Positions 8,155-17,774 of a stretch of DNA of 64,000 nucleotides are shown piece after piece; the stretch's first letter is position 1; each line of letters starts with the position of its first letter. A model generated the notes under the pieces. It saw nothing but the letters and a program-made list of their open reading frames with translations, had not been told where the DNA came from and searched no databases. The translations under genes and the position numbers were made by a program. Source of the stretch: Variovorax sp. J2L1-78 (GTDB lineage Bacteria; Pseudomonadota; Gammaproteobacteria; Burkholderiales; Burkholderiaceae_C); contig NZ_JASZYB010000004.1 in the NCBI RefSeq assembly GCF_030317205.1, positions 682,001 to 746,000 on the forward strand, in the 5' to 3' direction.

Positions 8155-8847
8155 TCACTCGTCGCGGCCGCCGCCGATGCCCAGCAGCATCAGCAGCGAC
8201 TGGAAGACGTTGTAGAGGCTCAGGTACACGCCCAGCGTGGCACTGATGTAGTTGGTTTCGTAGCCATCCTTCACGCGCTTGAGGTCGTGCAGGATGAAGG
8301 CCGAGAAGATGCCGATGGTCAGCACCGACAGCGTGATCATCAGCGCGCTCGACTGGATGAAGAAGTTCGCGATGCCCGCGACCAGCAGCAGGATGGCACC
8401 GATGAAGAGCCACTTGCCCATGGACGACAGGTCGCGCTTGATCACCGACGACAGCGTGGCCATGCCCAGGAACACGGCGCCCGTGCCGGCGAAGGCCGTC
8501 ATGATCAGTCCGGCGCCGTTGGCCAGGCCGAGCACCGAGCCCACCAGGCGCGAGAGCATCAGGCCCATGAAGAAGGTGAAGGCCAGCAGCACCGGCACGC
8601 CGGCGGCCGAGTTCTTGGTCTTCTCGATGGCGAACATGAAGCCGAAGGCGCCGACCAGGAAGACGACCATGCCGATGCCCGGCGACATGGCACGCGTGAG
8701 GCCCGTGGCGACGCCGACCCAGGCGCCCAGCACCGTGGGCACCATCGACAAGGCGAGCAGCCAGTAGGTGTTGCGCAGCACCTGGTTGCGCTGCGCCGGG
8801 GTGGCCAGGGCGCCATGGGCGCCGTAGCTGGAAAGGGTCTCGTTCAT
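8155..8847 (-). CDS. Bax inhibitor-1/YccA-family integral membrane protein
   Basis: A 230-residue protein with about seven transmembrane segments and family signatures NTYWLLALSMVPTVLGAWVG near the N-terminus, FMFAIEKTKNS, and the C-terminal SAFILHDLKRVKDGYETNYI with YLSLYNVFQSLLMLLGI. The conserved Asp in the FILHDLKR segment belongs to the proposed proton/calcium-sensing diad of BsYetJ-like proteins. E. coli YccA modulates FtsH and other family members leak calcium; which applies here is unknown. It is transcribed divergently from an NhaR-like LysR gene (119-nt gap). Confidence 0.93.
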   Translation of the reverse strand: MNETLSSYGAHGALATPAQRNQVLRNTYWLLALSMVPTVLGAWVGVATGLTRAMSPGIGMVVFLVGAFGFMFAIEKTKNSAAGVPVLLAFTFFMGLMLSRLVGSVLGLANGAGLIMTAFAGTGAVFLGMATLSSVIKRDLSSMGKWLFIGAILLLVAGIANFFIQSSALMITLSVLTIGIFSAFILHDLKRVKDGYETNYISATLGVYLSLYNVFQSLLMLLGIGGGRDE

Positions 8848-8966
8848 GTGATGTCCTTGGTGGAAAGGGAAAGAGTCGAAGTGGACTGTAGGCCTATCGA
8901 GGCTTCGAGAAAAGTCGAATTTTCGGCATCATTACTTCGCTTAAAGCTTAGTATTTGGTCCGAGCC

Positions 8967-9863
8967 ATGAATTTCAAGCACCTCTATTACTTCTGGGCGG
9001 CGGCCAAGGCCGGCGGCATCGTGCGCGCCGGCGAACAGTTGCACATCACGCCGCAGACGCTGTCGACCCAGATTAAGCTGCTGGAGGAATCGATGGGCTG
9101 CCACCTGTTCCAGAAGCACGGGCGCGGCGTCGAACTCACGGCCGAGGGCCGCACCGCGCTCAGCTATGCCGAACAGATCTTCACGCTGGGCGCGGAACTG
9201 GAGGCCGCCGTCGGCAACAAGCGCGGCGGCGGGCGCACCCTGCACTTCCGCGTGGGCATCGCGGACGCCGTGCCCAAGGCCATGGCCTACCGCCTGCTGG
9301 AGCCGGCGCTCTCCGTGTCGGAGCCGGTGCGCCTCATCTGCCACGAAGGCCACTTCCGCGACCTGCTGGGGCAGCTGTCGGTGCAACGGCTCGACCTGGT
9401 GATCGCCAACGAGCCGATGGGCAAGCAGACCAGCGTGAAGGCCTTCAACCACACGCTGGGCATCACCGGCATGAGCTTCTTCGCCGCGCCGGCCCTGCAC
9501 CGCACGCTGACGCAGCCCTTTCCGCAATGCCTGGACGGCGCGCCGATGCTCATCCAGGGCTCGGCCTCCGCGATGCGGCAGCGGCTGGACCTCTGGCTGG
9601 CCGAGCACGCGCTGCGCCCCCGCTTGATCGGCGAATTCGACGACGCCGCCTTGCTCAAGGCCTTCGGCGGCGAAGGCCGCGGCGTCTTCATGTCGCCCAC
9701 GGTGCTCGAGGACGAAACCTGCGCGCAGTACGGCGTCGAGGTGATGGGCCGCGCCTCCGAACTCGTGGAGGAGTTCTTCGGCATCTCGGTCGAGCGGCGC
9801 ATCACGCACCCCTGCGTGGCCGCGATCACGCGCGCGGCGCGGGTGCAGTTCCCGCGGAAGTGA
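8967..9863 (+). CDS. nhaR: NhaR-type LysR transcriptional regulator
   Basis: A 298-residue LysR-family protein. The helix-turn-helix region (MNFKHLYYFWAAAKAGGIVR, ITPQTLSTQIKLLEESMG, LFQKHGRGVELTAEGR) is of the NhaR subgroup, recognisable by HLYYFW and TPQT. The effector domain ends with the typical EEFFGISVERRITHPCVAAIT. In enterobacteria NhaR activates nhaA in response to Na+; no antiporter gene is visible here, so the target is open. The divergent Bax1-I membrane gene is the obvious candidate. The ATG at 8967 gives the canonical MNFKHL start. Confidence 0.9.
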   Translation: MNFKHLYYFWAAAKAGGIVRAGEQLHITPQTLSTQIKLLEESMGCHLFQKHGRGVELTAEGRTALSYAEQIFTLGAELEAAVGNKRGGGRTLHFRVGIADAVPKAMAYRLLEPALSVSEPVRLICHEGHFRDLLGQLSVQRLDLVIANEPMGKQTSVKAFNHTLGITGMSFFAAPALHRTLTQPFPQCLDGAPMLIQGSASAMRQRLDLWLAEHALRPRLIGEFDDAALLKAFGGEGRGVFMSPTVLEDETCAQYGVEVMGRASELVEEFFGISVERRITHPCVAAITRAARVQFPRK

Positions 9864-9901
9864 CGGGACGGATGGCTGATCTGGCGCCGTACCATTCGCG
9901 C

Positions 9902-10402
9902 ATGAACGTCAAGCACGCCCGGTTCGACACGCTCCTGCGTGTCGGCGTCGTCAGCGCCGGTCTCGTCCTGGCGGGTTGCGCGAGCGGCCCCGCACCGAAG
10001 GGCCGCGCACCCGTCGCCTACAGCGCCCTCACGCCGACGCAGGCACAGGACATCGCCATCCACGCGCTCGGACTGGTCGGCACGCCCTACCGCTACGGCG
10101 GCAACACGGTCGACGGCGGCTTCGATTGCAGCGGCCTCATCAACTACGTCTACCGCAGCAGCGCCGGCGTGGCCCCGCCGCGCACCGTGGCGCAGCTCGC
10201 CGGCTTCGGCCAGCCCGTCGACAGCCGCGACCTGCAGACCGGTGACCTGGTGCTCTTCGGCGGCGGGCGCCCCACCCATGCCGGCATCTACGTCGGCAAC
10301 GGCCAGTTCGTGCATGCACCGTCGAGCGGCGGCGACGTGCGGCTGGACAAGCTGAACGGCCCGTACTGGTCGCGGCAGGCGCTCGAGGTGCGCCGGCCCT
10401 GA
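9902..10402 (+). CDS. NlpC/P60 endopeptidase lipoprotein
   Basis: A 166-residue lipoprotein. The N-terminus has a signal peptide ending in the lipobox LAGC (Cys at about 23). The NlpC/P60 domain follows: GTPYRYGGNTVDGGFDCSG with the nucleophilic Cys in FDCSG, GDLVLFGG, the catalytic His in THAGIYVG and the third polar residue near FVHAPSSGG. Such enzymes cleave peptidoglycan stem peptides in the periplasm (Spr/MepS-like). It lies 38 nt after the nhaR-like gene and converges with the methyltransferase gene. Confidence 0.94.
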   Translation: MNVKHARFDTLLRVGVVSAGLVLAGCASGPAPKGRAPVAYSALTPTQAQDIAIHALGLVGTPYRYGGNTVDGGFDCSGLINYVYRSSAGVAPPRTVAQLAGFGQPVDSRDLQTGDLVLFGGGRPTHAGIYVGNGQFVHAPSSGGDVRLDKLNGPYWSRQALEVRRP

Positions 10403-10419
10403 CGGCCGCACGGTGCGCG

Positions 10420-11325
10420 TCAATCGTCCGCAGTGCGCCAGCCCAGCAGGTCGATGTGGCCGACGCGCAGGCGCGTCGCGCCCAGCGTGGCGAGACGACG
10501 CGTATGCCAGGCATCGATGGGCCGCGCGTGCGCCGGGCATTGCTCACGCGCGGCATTCGCCATGCCATCGACCAGGGCACGCAGCATCGCGCGATCGGCG
10601 GCGCTGCGCGTGCCGTCGACGACCCAGTCGCTTTCCGCGCCCTGAAGGCGATAGCCGGCGGTCGCCAGGGATTGCGTGGCCACCTGCACCGCGGCGTCGC
10701 CGAGCGCGGCGCCGAAGCCCTTGTCGCGGCGCTGGTGTGCACGGAAGGCCTCGTGCACCAACGCGTCGTCGGCCTCCGCATCGGTCCACGTGAGACGGCC
10801 GTCGACACTGAGCGCCCAGCACACGGCGGCACCGATGCCAGCGCATCGCGCCACCAGCGCCTCGAGCCAAGGCGCCGACACGAGGTCGAGCAAGGCGGCG
10901 CAGGTGACCAGCTGCGCGCCGTCGAACGGCACGGTGTCGGCATCTGCCGCCAGGTCGGCCTGCACGCACGCGATGTCGAGCTGGAGACCGCCACCGTCGA
11001 CGCGCAAACCGTCGCCGCTCGGCCGGACCCGCCAACCGTGCGGCCGAGCCCAACGCATCAGCGCCTCGGGCACCGCGGCCAGCAGCGCCGCATCATGGTC
11101 GACCAGGCGCCAGCGCTGCATCCCGCCCAGACGCGGCGCGAGCTCGCGCAGGTTCGCGCCGGTGCCGCAACCGAGGTCCAGCACGGTGATGGCGGCATCG
11201 CCGGTGCGTTCGTGACGCAGTTGCGTCGCGAGGGCCTTCCAGTCGAACGCAGCGGCGGCCGACGCGCGCGCCGCGCGGTCGAAGGGCTCGCGCTGCGCCA
11301 GCCAGTCGGCGCTGAAGCCGCTCAT
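10420..11325 (-). CDS. Class I SAM-dependent methyltransferase of the PTPS/GT operon
   Basis: A 301-residue protein with a Rossmann SAM-binding motif I VLDLGCGTGANLRELAPRLG (about residues 48-67), an acidic VDHDAALL for ribose contact and the later LVTCAALLDLVSAPWLE (motif II/III region). The acceptor is unknown. Its start ATG overlaps the glycosyltransferase stop by 4 nt, so it is the last gene of the four-gene unit. The C-terminal part (RALVDGMANAAREQCPAHAR, then WHTRRLATLGATRLRVGHIDLL) is not part of the core fold and may define substrate specificity. Confidence 0.88.
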   Translation of the reverse strand: MSGFSADWLAQREPFDRAARASAAAAFDWKALATQLRHERTGDAAITVLDLGCGTGANLRELAPRLGGMQRWRLVDHDAALLAAVPEALMRWARPHGWRVRPSGDGLRVDGGGLQLDIACVQADLAADADTVPFDGAQLVTCAALLDLVSAPWLEALVARCAGIGAAVCWALSVDGRLTWTDAEADDALVHEAFRAHQRRDKGFGAALGDAAVQVATQSLATAGYRLQGAESDWVVDGTRSAADRAMLRALVDGMANAAREQCPAHARPIDAWHTRRLATLGATRLRVGHIDLLGWRTADD

Positions 11326-12380
11326 GGCGCCACCGCATCGAGCACGGCCGCGAAGCGCGCGCCGGCGTCGTCCCAGGTCGGCAGGCGCTCGGCCGCCTCA
11401 CGTGCGCCGGCGGCCAGCGTGGCGCGCCAGTCCGCGTCGTCCATCAGGCGCCGCAGCGCATCGCGCAAGGCATCGGCATCGCCGGGCGGCACCAACACGC
11501 CGGCGCTGGCCGGCACCGTGTCGGCGATGGCGCCCGCCGCGCAGCTGACGATCGGAAGGCCATGGGCCAGCGCTTCCGCCAGCGCCATGCCGTAGCCCTC
11601 GTGAAAGGACGGCAAGACGAACAGGTCGGCCTGGGCGTAGAGCGCCTCGAGCGCCGGCCCATCGACTTCGCCGTGCCACGTGACGCGCGCGGCCAGGCCA
11701 TGGCGCGCGACGCCGGCGCGCACCGCAGCGACCGTCGCGTCGTCGCGCGCCAGGCTGCCGGCGCAGTGCAGGTGCCACGCCCGGTCCGGCAGGCCCGCCA
11801 GCGCCTCGATGAGCACCGTGTGGCCCTTGCGCGCCGTGACGGTCGCCACGCACAGCAGCGACAGGGCACCGGCACCCGCACCGCCGCCCGTCGCCTGGGG
11901 CGCGCGATCGGTACCCGGCTCCACCACCGTGATGCCCTCGGACGGCACGTCGAAGGTGGCGAGCGTCTGCGCGGTCGAGGGGCTGGTCACGACCACATGG
12001 CGCGCGCAGGCCAGGGCACGCCGCTCGCTGTCGAAGAGCCGAGCCTGCTCGGCCGGCGACAGCCCCGACTCGAAGGCCAGCGGGTGGTGCACCAGCGCCA
12101 CCCAGCGCAAGCGCCGTGCGTGTTGTGCGACGAGATCTGGCAAGGCCGAGAAGCCGAGCCCATCGGCCACCACCAGTGCACCGTCGGGCAACGCGTCGAT
12201 CACCCGGCGCGCCTGCTCGCGGGCGGTGGCATCCGGTTGCGGAAACCCGTCGCCCGGCGAGCACCGCGTGACGCGCCATCCGGCGGCGCGCAGGCCATCG
12301 ACGATGTGGCGGTCGTACAGGTAGCCGCCGGTGCGGCTGTCCCAGTCGCCGGGCACGAGGAAGATGCAGTCGCGCGACAT
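11322..12380 (-). CDS. GT4-type glycosyltransferase
   Basis: A 352-residue GT-B enzyme. The N-terminal acceptor domain begins FLVPGDWDSRTGGYLYDRHI, with the GGYLYD glycine loop; the C-terminal donor domain has VATVTARKGHTVLIEAL and LPSFHEGYGMALAEALAHGLP, the E-x7-E element of retaining GT4 enzymes (EGYGMALAE). ATG 12380 was preferred because it gives SRDCIFLVPGDWDS at the usual first beta strand. It lies 17 nt after the PTPS homologue and is coupled to the methyltransferase by an ATGA overlap. The sugar and acceptor are unknown; neighbours suggest a pterin-like or lipid-linked small molecule. Confidence 0.9.
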   Translation of the reverse strand: MSRDCIFLVPGDWDSRTGGYLYDRHIVDGLRAAGWRVTRCSPGDGFPQPDATAREQARRVIDALPDGALVVADGLGFSALPDLVAQHARRLRWVALVHHPLAFESGLSPAEQARLFDSERRALACARHVVVTSPSTAQTLATFDVPSEGITVVEPGTDRAPQATGGGAGAGALSLLCVATVTARKGHTVLIEALAGLPDRAWHLHCAGSLARDDATVAAVRAGVARHGLAARVTWHGEVDGPALEALYAQADLFVLPSFHEGYGMALAEALAHGLPIVSCAAGAIADTVPASAGVLVPPGDADALRDALRRLMDDADWRATLAAGAREAAERLPTWDDAGARFAAVLDAVAP

Positions 12381-12397
12381 GCGGCGTGCAGTGCGCC

Positions 12398-12814
12398 TCA
12401 ATGGGCCTGTGCGTCGTTCAACGGGCCTTCGTAGGCCGCCCAGGCCACGTGCGATTCGTTGAGCCGCACACGCAGCGATTCGAGTCCGCCGGCGTGCGCG
12501 CCCAGTTCCCCTGCGGCGCTCGCCGCGGCGATGCGATCGAAGATGACGCGTGCCATGAACTCGGTCGTGGTGTTCTGCCCCGCGAAGGCCGGGTCGTCGT
12601 CGAGGTTGCGCAGGTCCAGTTCGCCCAGCACGCGGCGCAGCACCTCGGTCGCGAGGGCGATGTCGACCACCATCCCGTCGGCATCGAGCGCGCGGCGGCG
12701 GAATTCGGCGTCGACCACGTAGGTGGCGCCGTGCAGCCGCTGCGCCGGGCCGAAGGCCTCGCCGCGGAAGCTATGGGCGATCATGAAATGGTCGCGGACG
12801 TTGACGCTGTACAT
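12398..12814 (-). CDS. Divergent 6-pyruvoyl-tetrahydropterin synthase/QueD homologue
   Basis: A 138-residue PTPS-fold protein: MYSVNVRDHFMIAHSFRGEA, RLHGATYVVDAEF, MVVDIALATEVLRRVLGELD, then LNDDP-like DLRNLDDDPAF, NTTTEFMARVIFD and RLNESHVAWAAYEG. The layout matches QueD/PTPS, but two hallmarks differ. The catalytic Cys that precedes the HGH motif is absent (the residues before RLHG are GPAQ), and HGHNY is HGATY, so the third zinc His is Ala. First His (AHSF) and second His (LHG) remain. It is therefore unlikely to be a normal PTPS or CPH4 synthase and may perform a different step on a pterin-like substrate. It starts 26 nt after the MDR dehydrogenase stop. Confidence 0.85.
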   Translation of the reverse strand: MYSVNVRDHFMIAHSFRGEAFGPAQRLHGATYVVDAEFRRRALDADGMVVDIALATEVLRRVLGELDLRNLDDDPAFAGQNTTTEFMARVIFDRIAAASAAGELGAHAGGLESLRVRLNESHVAWAAYEGPLNDAQAH

Positions 12815-12840
12815 GGCGGCGGTCTTTCGGAACAGGAGGT

Positions 12841-13845
12841 TCAGGCGTAGTCGATGCGATGGCACAACGTGTCGGGCGCACCGGCGGCCAGGCGCGCGAG
12901 CACCTGCGGCAGATCATCGAAGGATGCGGCGTCGGTGACCAGTGTGTCGAGCACCGGGTCGCGCAGCAGCGACAGCGCGAGCGCCATGCGCCGCGCGTGT
13001 GTCCAGCGGCCGCGCTGCGCGGTGGCCACATGCCCGACCTGCGAGCTGCGCAGTGTCAGCCGCCGGGCATGGAAGGCCTCGCCCAGCGGCAGCGCGACGG
13101 CGCGGCGGCCGTACCAGCTCAGCTCGAGCACGGTCGCTTCGAAACCGGCCAGCCCCAGCGCCGTGACCAGCCCGGCCGACTGGCCGCTGGCATGCACGAC
13201 GAGGTCGGCGTCGGGGGTGGCCTCGGCCGGCAAGGCGAAGGCCAGCCCCAGGCGCGCGGCGACCTGCGCCCGCTCGGCGCGAACATCGACGAGCTCGACC
13301 TGCACCCCTGGCATGCGCGAGGCCAGCCACGCGACCAGCAGGCCCACCACGCCGCCACCGACCACCGCGACGCGGTCGCCGACGCGCGGTGTGGCGTCCC
13401 ACAGCGCATTGACCGCCGTCTCCATGTGGGCCGCGAGCACCGCCCGCGCGGGCGGCAGGCCGTCGGGCAACCGGTGCACGGCGCCCTGCGGCACGACGTA
13501 GTGCGTCTGGTGCGGGTACAGGCAGAAGACGGCCCGGCCCTGCAGTGCAGGCGGCCCCGCGTCGACGACGCCGACGCTGGCATAGCCGTACTTCACCGGC
13601 GCGGGAAATTCGCCCTCCTGAAACGGCGCACGCATGCGCGCGTGTTCGCTCTCGGGCACCTCGCCGTTGAACACCAGCAGCTCGGTGCCGCGGCTCACGG
13701 CGCTGTGCAGGGCGCGCACCCGCACGTCGCCCTCGCCGACCGGCCCGAGCGTGCCGCTGCGGATCGCGGCGCGGCCAGGCGCCTCGGTCCAGCAGGCGTA
13801 GAAGTCATCGGACACCACAGGGGGATGAATTGCTGGCATGCTCAT
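12841..13845 (-). CDS. Zinc-binding-dehydrogenase-like MDR oxidoreductase
   Basis: A 334-residue medium-chain dehydrogenase/reductase. The nucleotide-binding motif is VAVVGGGVVGLLVAWLASRM (about residues 159-178). It has an N-terminal GroES-like part (SAVSRGTELLVFNGEVPESE, PVKYGYASVGVV) without the four-Cys structural zinc lobe of classical alcohol dehydrogenases. The SRGTE motif is seen in PTPS-associated MDR proteins. It is the first gene of a four-gene minus-strand unit with the PTPS homologue, glycosyltransferase and methyltransferase, and diverges from a CDP-alcohol phosphatidyltransferase 57 nt away. A redox step on an alcohol or dihydropterin-type ring is inferred. Confidence 0.87.
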   Translation of the reverse strand: MSMPAIHPPVVSDDFYACWTEAPGRAAIRSGTLGPVGEGDVRVRALHSAVSRGTELLVFNGEVPESEHARMRAPFQEGEFPAPVKYGYASVGVVDAGPPALQGRAVFCLYPHQTHYVVPQGAVHRLPDGLPPARAVLAAHMETAVNALWDATPRVGDRVAVVGGGVVGLLVAWLASRMPGVQVELVDVRAERAQVAARLGLAFALPAEATPDADLVVHASGQSAGLVTALGLAGFEATVLELSWYGRRAVALPLGEAFHARRLTLRSSQVGHVATAQRGRWTHARRMALALSLLRDPVLDTLVTDAASFDDLPQVLARLAAGAPDTLCHRIDYA

Positions 13846-13902
13846 TTCGTTGCCGCCACGGCGGCACCCGGACGCTGGCCGATTCGGCGATGACCGATCT
13901 TA

Positions 13903-14703
13903 GTGAAGACGATGTTCAGCCACACCGCCCCACCGCGACCGCACCGCACCAGCGAGCGCGAAACACGTGACACCCGCGATGCGCATGCCGCGCTCCGGCG
14001 CGACGCGGCATTCGTGATGGCGTGCACCGGCCTCGGCCTGGTCGCTGTGGCCGCCGGGGTCACGGTCGCGGCAGGGATGGGCGCATGGTTCGTGCCGAAG
14101 GCGATCGCGGTGTTCGGCGTCGCATCGGCCCTCGTGTGGCGTGCCCTGCCGACGCACGCGCCACAGCGGCGCTTCGGCGCCGCCAACGGCATCACGCTCT
14201 TTCGCCTGGCGCTGGTCGCGTTGCTGGCCGCCAGCGTCGGCGAGCCGGCGTTGCACACGCCGCTCTTGGCCTGGTTCGCCGTCGGGCTGGCGACCGTCGG
14301 CGCGCTGCTCGATGCGGCCGACGGTGCCATCGCCCGCCGGCGCGGCCAAGGCAGTGATTTCGGCGCGCGATTCGATATGGAGACCGATGCGCTGCTGATC
14401 GCGGTGCTCAGCGTGCTGGTGCTGGCCCTCGACAAGACCGGCGCCTGGGTGCTGGCGGCCGGCGCCCTGCGCTATGCGTTTGTGCTGGCGGCCGGCGCTT
14501 GGCCCTGGCTCGCGGAGCCCCTGCCGCCGAGCGTGCGGCGCAAGACGGTGTGCGTGGTGCAGATCGTCACGCTCATCGTCTGCCTCGGCCCGATCGTCAC
14601 ACCGGAATGGGCCGGCATGATCGCCGGGGCCGGGCTGGCGGCGCTCGCCTATTCGTTCGGGGTCGACATCCTGGCGCTGGCCCGCCGCAGCCCCAGGTCC
14701 TGA
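13903..14703 (+). CDS. CDP-alcohol phosphatidyltransferase family membrane protein
   Basis: A 266-residue membrane enzyme with about six hydrophobic segments. The catalytic signature D-x2-DG-x2-AR-x8-G-x3-D-x3-D is complete: DAADGAIARRRGQGSDFGAR then FDMETD. These enzymes transfer a phosphatidyl (or related) group from a CDP-activated donor to an alcohol. The N-terminal 40 residues are polar and Arg-rich, ahead of the first helix. The start may be GTG 13903 or ATG 13912. It is divergent from the MDR/PTPS/GT/MT unit and probably belongs to the same pathway; acceptor unknown. Confidence 0.9.
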   Translation: MKTMFSHTAPPRPHRTSERETRDTRDAHAALRRDAAFVMACTGLGLVAVAAGVTVAAGMGAWFVPKAIAVFGVASALVWRALPTHAPQRRFGAANGITLFRLALVALLAASVGEPALHTPLLAWFAVGLATVGALLDAADGAIARRRGQGSDFGARFDMETDALLIAVLSVLVLALDKTGAWVLAAGALRYAFVLAAGAWPWLAEPLPPSVRRKTVCVVQIVTLIVCLGPIVTPEWAGMIAGAGLAALAYSFGVDILALARRSPRS

Positions 14704-14719
14704 TCGGCAGGCGCAGGCG

Positions 14720-15739
14720 CTAATCGATCAGCGCGACCGCACGGCGGGCGAAGCCGGCCGCCTGCGCGCCGACCTGCACCGCATCGTCGGCCGCCGCGCT
14801 GCCGCTCTTGGCACGCGCGGCGATGCCTTCGAGGATCACCGCGAAGCGGAACAGCGAGAAGGCCAGGTGGAAGTTCGTCACCGGCTCGGCGCAGCCGCCG
14901 CTGCGCTGGTAGTGCGCAACGTACTCCGCCTGCGTCGGGATGCCCTCGGCGGCCAGGTCGATGTCGCGCATGCCTTCGAACTCGTCGGCGCCGGTGTGCC
15001 AGGCCATGCAGCTGTAGGCCACGTCGGCCAGGGGGTGGCCGAGCGTGGACAGCTCCCAGTCGAGCACCGCGATCACGCGTGGCTCGGTCGGGTGGAACAT
15101 CAGGTTGCCGAAGCGGAAGTCGCCATGCGCGATGGTGGTCTGGTCGCTCGGCGGAATGTTCGCGGGTAGCCAGGCGATGAGGCGGTCGATGTTCGCGTCC
15201 TCGCGGGTGCGCGAGGCATCCCACTGGCGGATCCAGCGCGTGATCTGGCGCTGGAAGAAGTTGCCCGGCTTGCCGTAGTCGGTCAGGCCGGTGGCGGCCA
15301 GGTCGACCCGGTGCAGCTTCGCCAGCGTCTCGGCCATGGCGAAGTAGTAGGCGCGCCGCTCGGCCGGCGCGATCTGCGGCAGCGCGTAGGTCGACATCAC
15401 CCGGCCGTCGAGCTTGTCCATGACGTAGAAGGGGGTGCCGACGACGCTGCGGTCGTCGCAGTACAGCACGGCATTGGGCACCGGCACGTCGGTGCCCGAC
15501 AGCGCGCGCAGGATGCGGAACTCACGGTCGACCGCATGCGCCGAGGGCAGCAGGTCGCCCGGTGGCTGCTTGCGCAGCACCAGCGCGCGGTTGTCGAAGT
15601 CGACGAAGAAGGTGGGGTTCGACTGGCCGCCGCCGATGCGCGCGAGGCGCATCTCGCCGTCCAGGCCGGGGATGGCCCGGCGCAGAAAGTCGCGCAGGCG
15701 GGCCGGGTCGAATTCGGGGGTTGTCTCTGTTTTTGTCAT
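14720..15739 (-). CDS. ACAD10/11-like aminoglycoside-phosphotransferase-fold kinase
   Basis: A 339-residue protein of the APH/ChoK kinase fold. It has IGGGQSNPTFFVDFDNRALVLR (nucleotide loop and lysine/arginine strand), HGDFRFGNLMFH as the catalytic loop and VLDWELSTLGHPLADVAY as the metal-binding DxE/DxD region. This is the fold fused to acyl-CoA dehydrogenase in ACAD10/11, enzymes that phosphorylate 4-hydroxyacyl-CoA so that it can be dehydrated and enter beta-oxidation. Here the two functions are separate adjacent genes. It follows the acyl-CoA dehydrogenase by 30 nt on the same strand. ATG 15739 is chosen over 15748. Confidence 0.9.
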   Translation of the reverse strand: MTKTETTPEFDPARLRDFLRRAIPGLDGEMRLARIGGGQSNPTFFVDFDNRALVLRKQPPGDLLPSAHAVDREFRILRALSGTDVPVPNAVLYCDDRSVVGTPFYVMDKLDGRVMSTYALPQIAPAERRAYYFAMAETLAKLHRVDLAATGLTDYGKPGNFFQRQITRWIRQWDASRTREDANIDRLIAWLPANIPPSDQTTIAHGDFRFGNLMFHPTEPRVIAVLDWELSTLGHPLADVAYSCMAWHTGADEFEGMRDIDLAAEGIPTQAEYVAHYQRSGGCAEPVTNFHLAFSLFRFAVILEGIAARAKSGSAAADDAVQVGAQAAGFARRAVALID

Positions 15740-15769
15740 GAGACGCATTGTCGGCGCGCGACGGGTCGC

Positions 15770-16927
<1,158 letters not shown>

Positions 16928-17032
16928 CGGGTCTTCCTTTGACGGGATGCGCAGGCATCCGAAGCGGGCATGGTGCCGGCAAGCCCTGGGAGACCGGGTC
17001 ATGGATGCGACAGCGGCGCGCACCATCCACCC

Positions 17033-17058
17033 CAAAGAAAACGGCCCCGAAGGGCCGT
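17033..17058 (-). terminator. Rho-independent terminator after the HU gene
   Basis: Read on the minus strand, ACGGCCC and GGGCCGT form a 7-bp GC stem closed by a TTCG tetraloop and followed by TTTTCTTT. It lies about 45 nt beyond the HU stop. This is the clearest intrinsic terminator in the window. Confidence 0.85.
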
Positions 17059-17101
17059 CTCTCGACTGCCGGCGGACCTGCCGCCAGCATTACTCACGCA
17101 T

Positions 17102-17464
17102 TCACTTCTTGGCCACGGCCTTCTTGGCCGGAGCGGCCTTCTTGGCGACCGGCTTTGCAGCGGCCTTCTCGGCCTTGCGCTTGGCGGCCTTCGGGTCCAC
17201 GGCCGCCTTGAACGCAGCGCCGGGAACGAACTTCGGCACCTTCTGCGCGGCGATCTTGATCTTGGTGCCGGCTTGCGGGTTGAAGCCCGAGCGTGCAGCG
17301 CGTGCGACCTGCTTGAAGGTGCCGAAACCGACGAGTTGCACGGGGTCGCCCTTCTTGACCGCACCGACGATGGCGCCGGTGATGGTTTCCAGGATGCGAG
17401 CCGCTTCGGCCTTGCTGGTGTTGTGGGTGGAGGCGATTTTCTCGACGAGTTCGATACGGTTCAC
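17102..17464 (-). CDS. HU-family nucleoid protein with Lys/Ala-rich tail
   Basis: A 120-residue DNA-bending protein. The HU/IHF body occupies residues 1-90: MNRIELVEKIAS, VGFGTFKQVARAARSGFNPQ (the DNA-binding arm, RxGxNPxT-like, here SGFNPQAGTKI), then VPKFVPGAAFKAAV. It is extended by a roughly 30-residue tail of AKK/PAKK repeats resembling histone H1, a form common in betaproteobacteria. It binds DNA non-specifically and compacts the nucleoid. It is a monocistronic gene ending in a strong terminator. Confidence 0.94.
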   Translation of the reverse strand: MNRIELVEKIASTHNTSKAEAARILETITGAIVGAVKKGDPVQLVGFGTFKQVARAARSGFNPQAGTKIKIAAQKVPKFVPGAAFKAAVDPKAAKRKAEKAAAKPVAKKAAPAKKAVAKK

Positions 17465-17774
17465 TGAATATTTCCTGAGATGAATTCGCCAGGTTGCCCA
17501 TGGCGGCAGGGCCGGGGACCGGCTCTCATGCGGCGCGGAGTGTAGCCGCTGCGGCGGCAGGCCCTGCGGACGGACCGGTTGCTCGGGTCGTCCAAGCGAC
17601 GCGGCGTCATCGCCTGATGGTTACAAATCATCGGTCGTGCGCAGGCGGAATCCGCGGTCTGTTCGGACGTTTGACCGGATGGTCTTGGGGGTAGTCTCGG
17701 TGCACCGAAGAAAACCGAAGAGACTGTGCTTCCCACCCGCGGGCCGACCCTGCCGCCGACCCTTGCCAACACCG
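17465..17774. other. Intergenic region upstream of HU and of an unknown gene
   Basis: This 310-base divergent gap should hold the HU promoter (leftward) and that of the plus-strand gene at 17775. I see a short AT-richer patch near 17615-17640 (GGTTACAAATCATCGG) but no convincing paired -35/-10 boxes and no repeat. Confidence 0.4.

Noticed and set aside
14701..14730. TGATCG...CGATCA dyad spanning the convergent stops of the CDP-alcohol transferase and kinase genes
   Set aside because: Six-base arms with a long loop and no T-run; likely chance.
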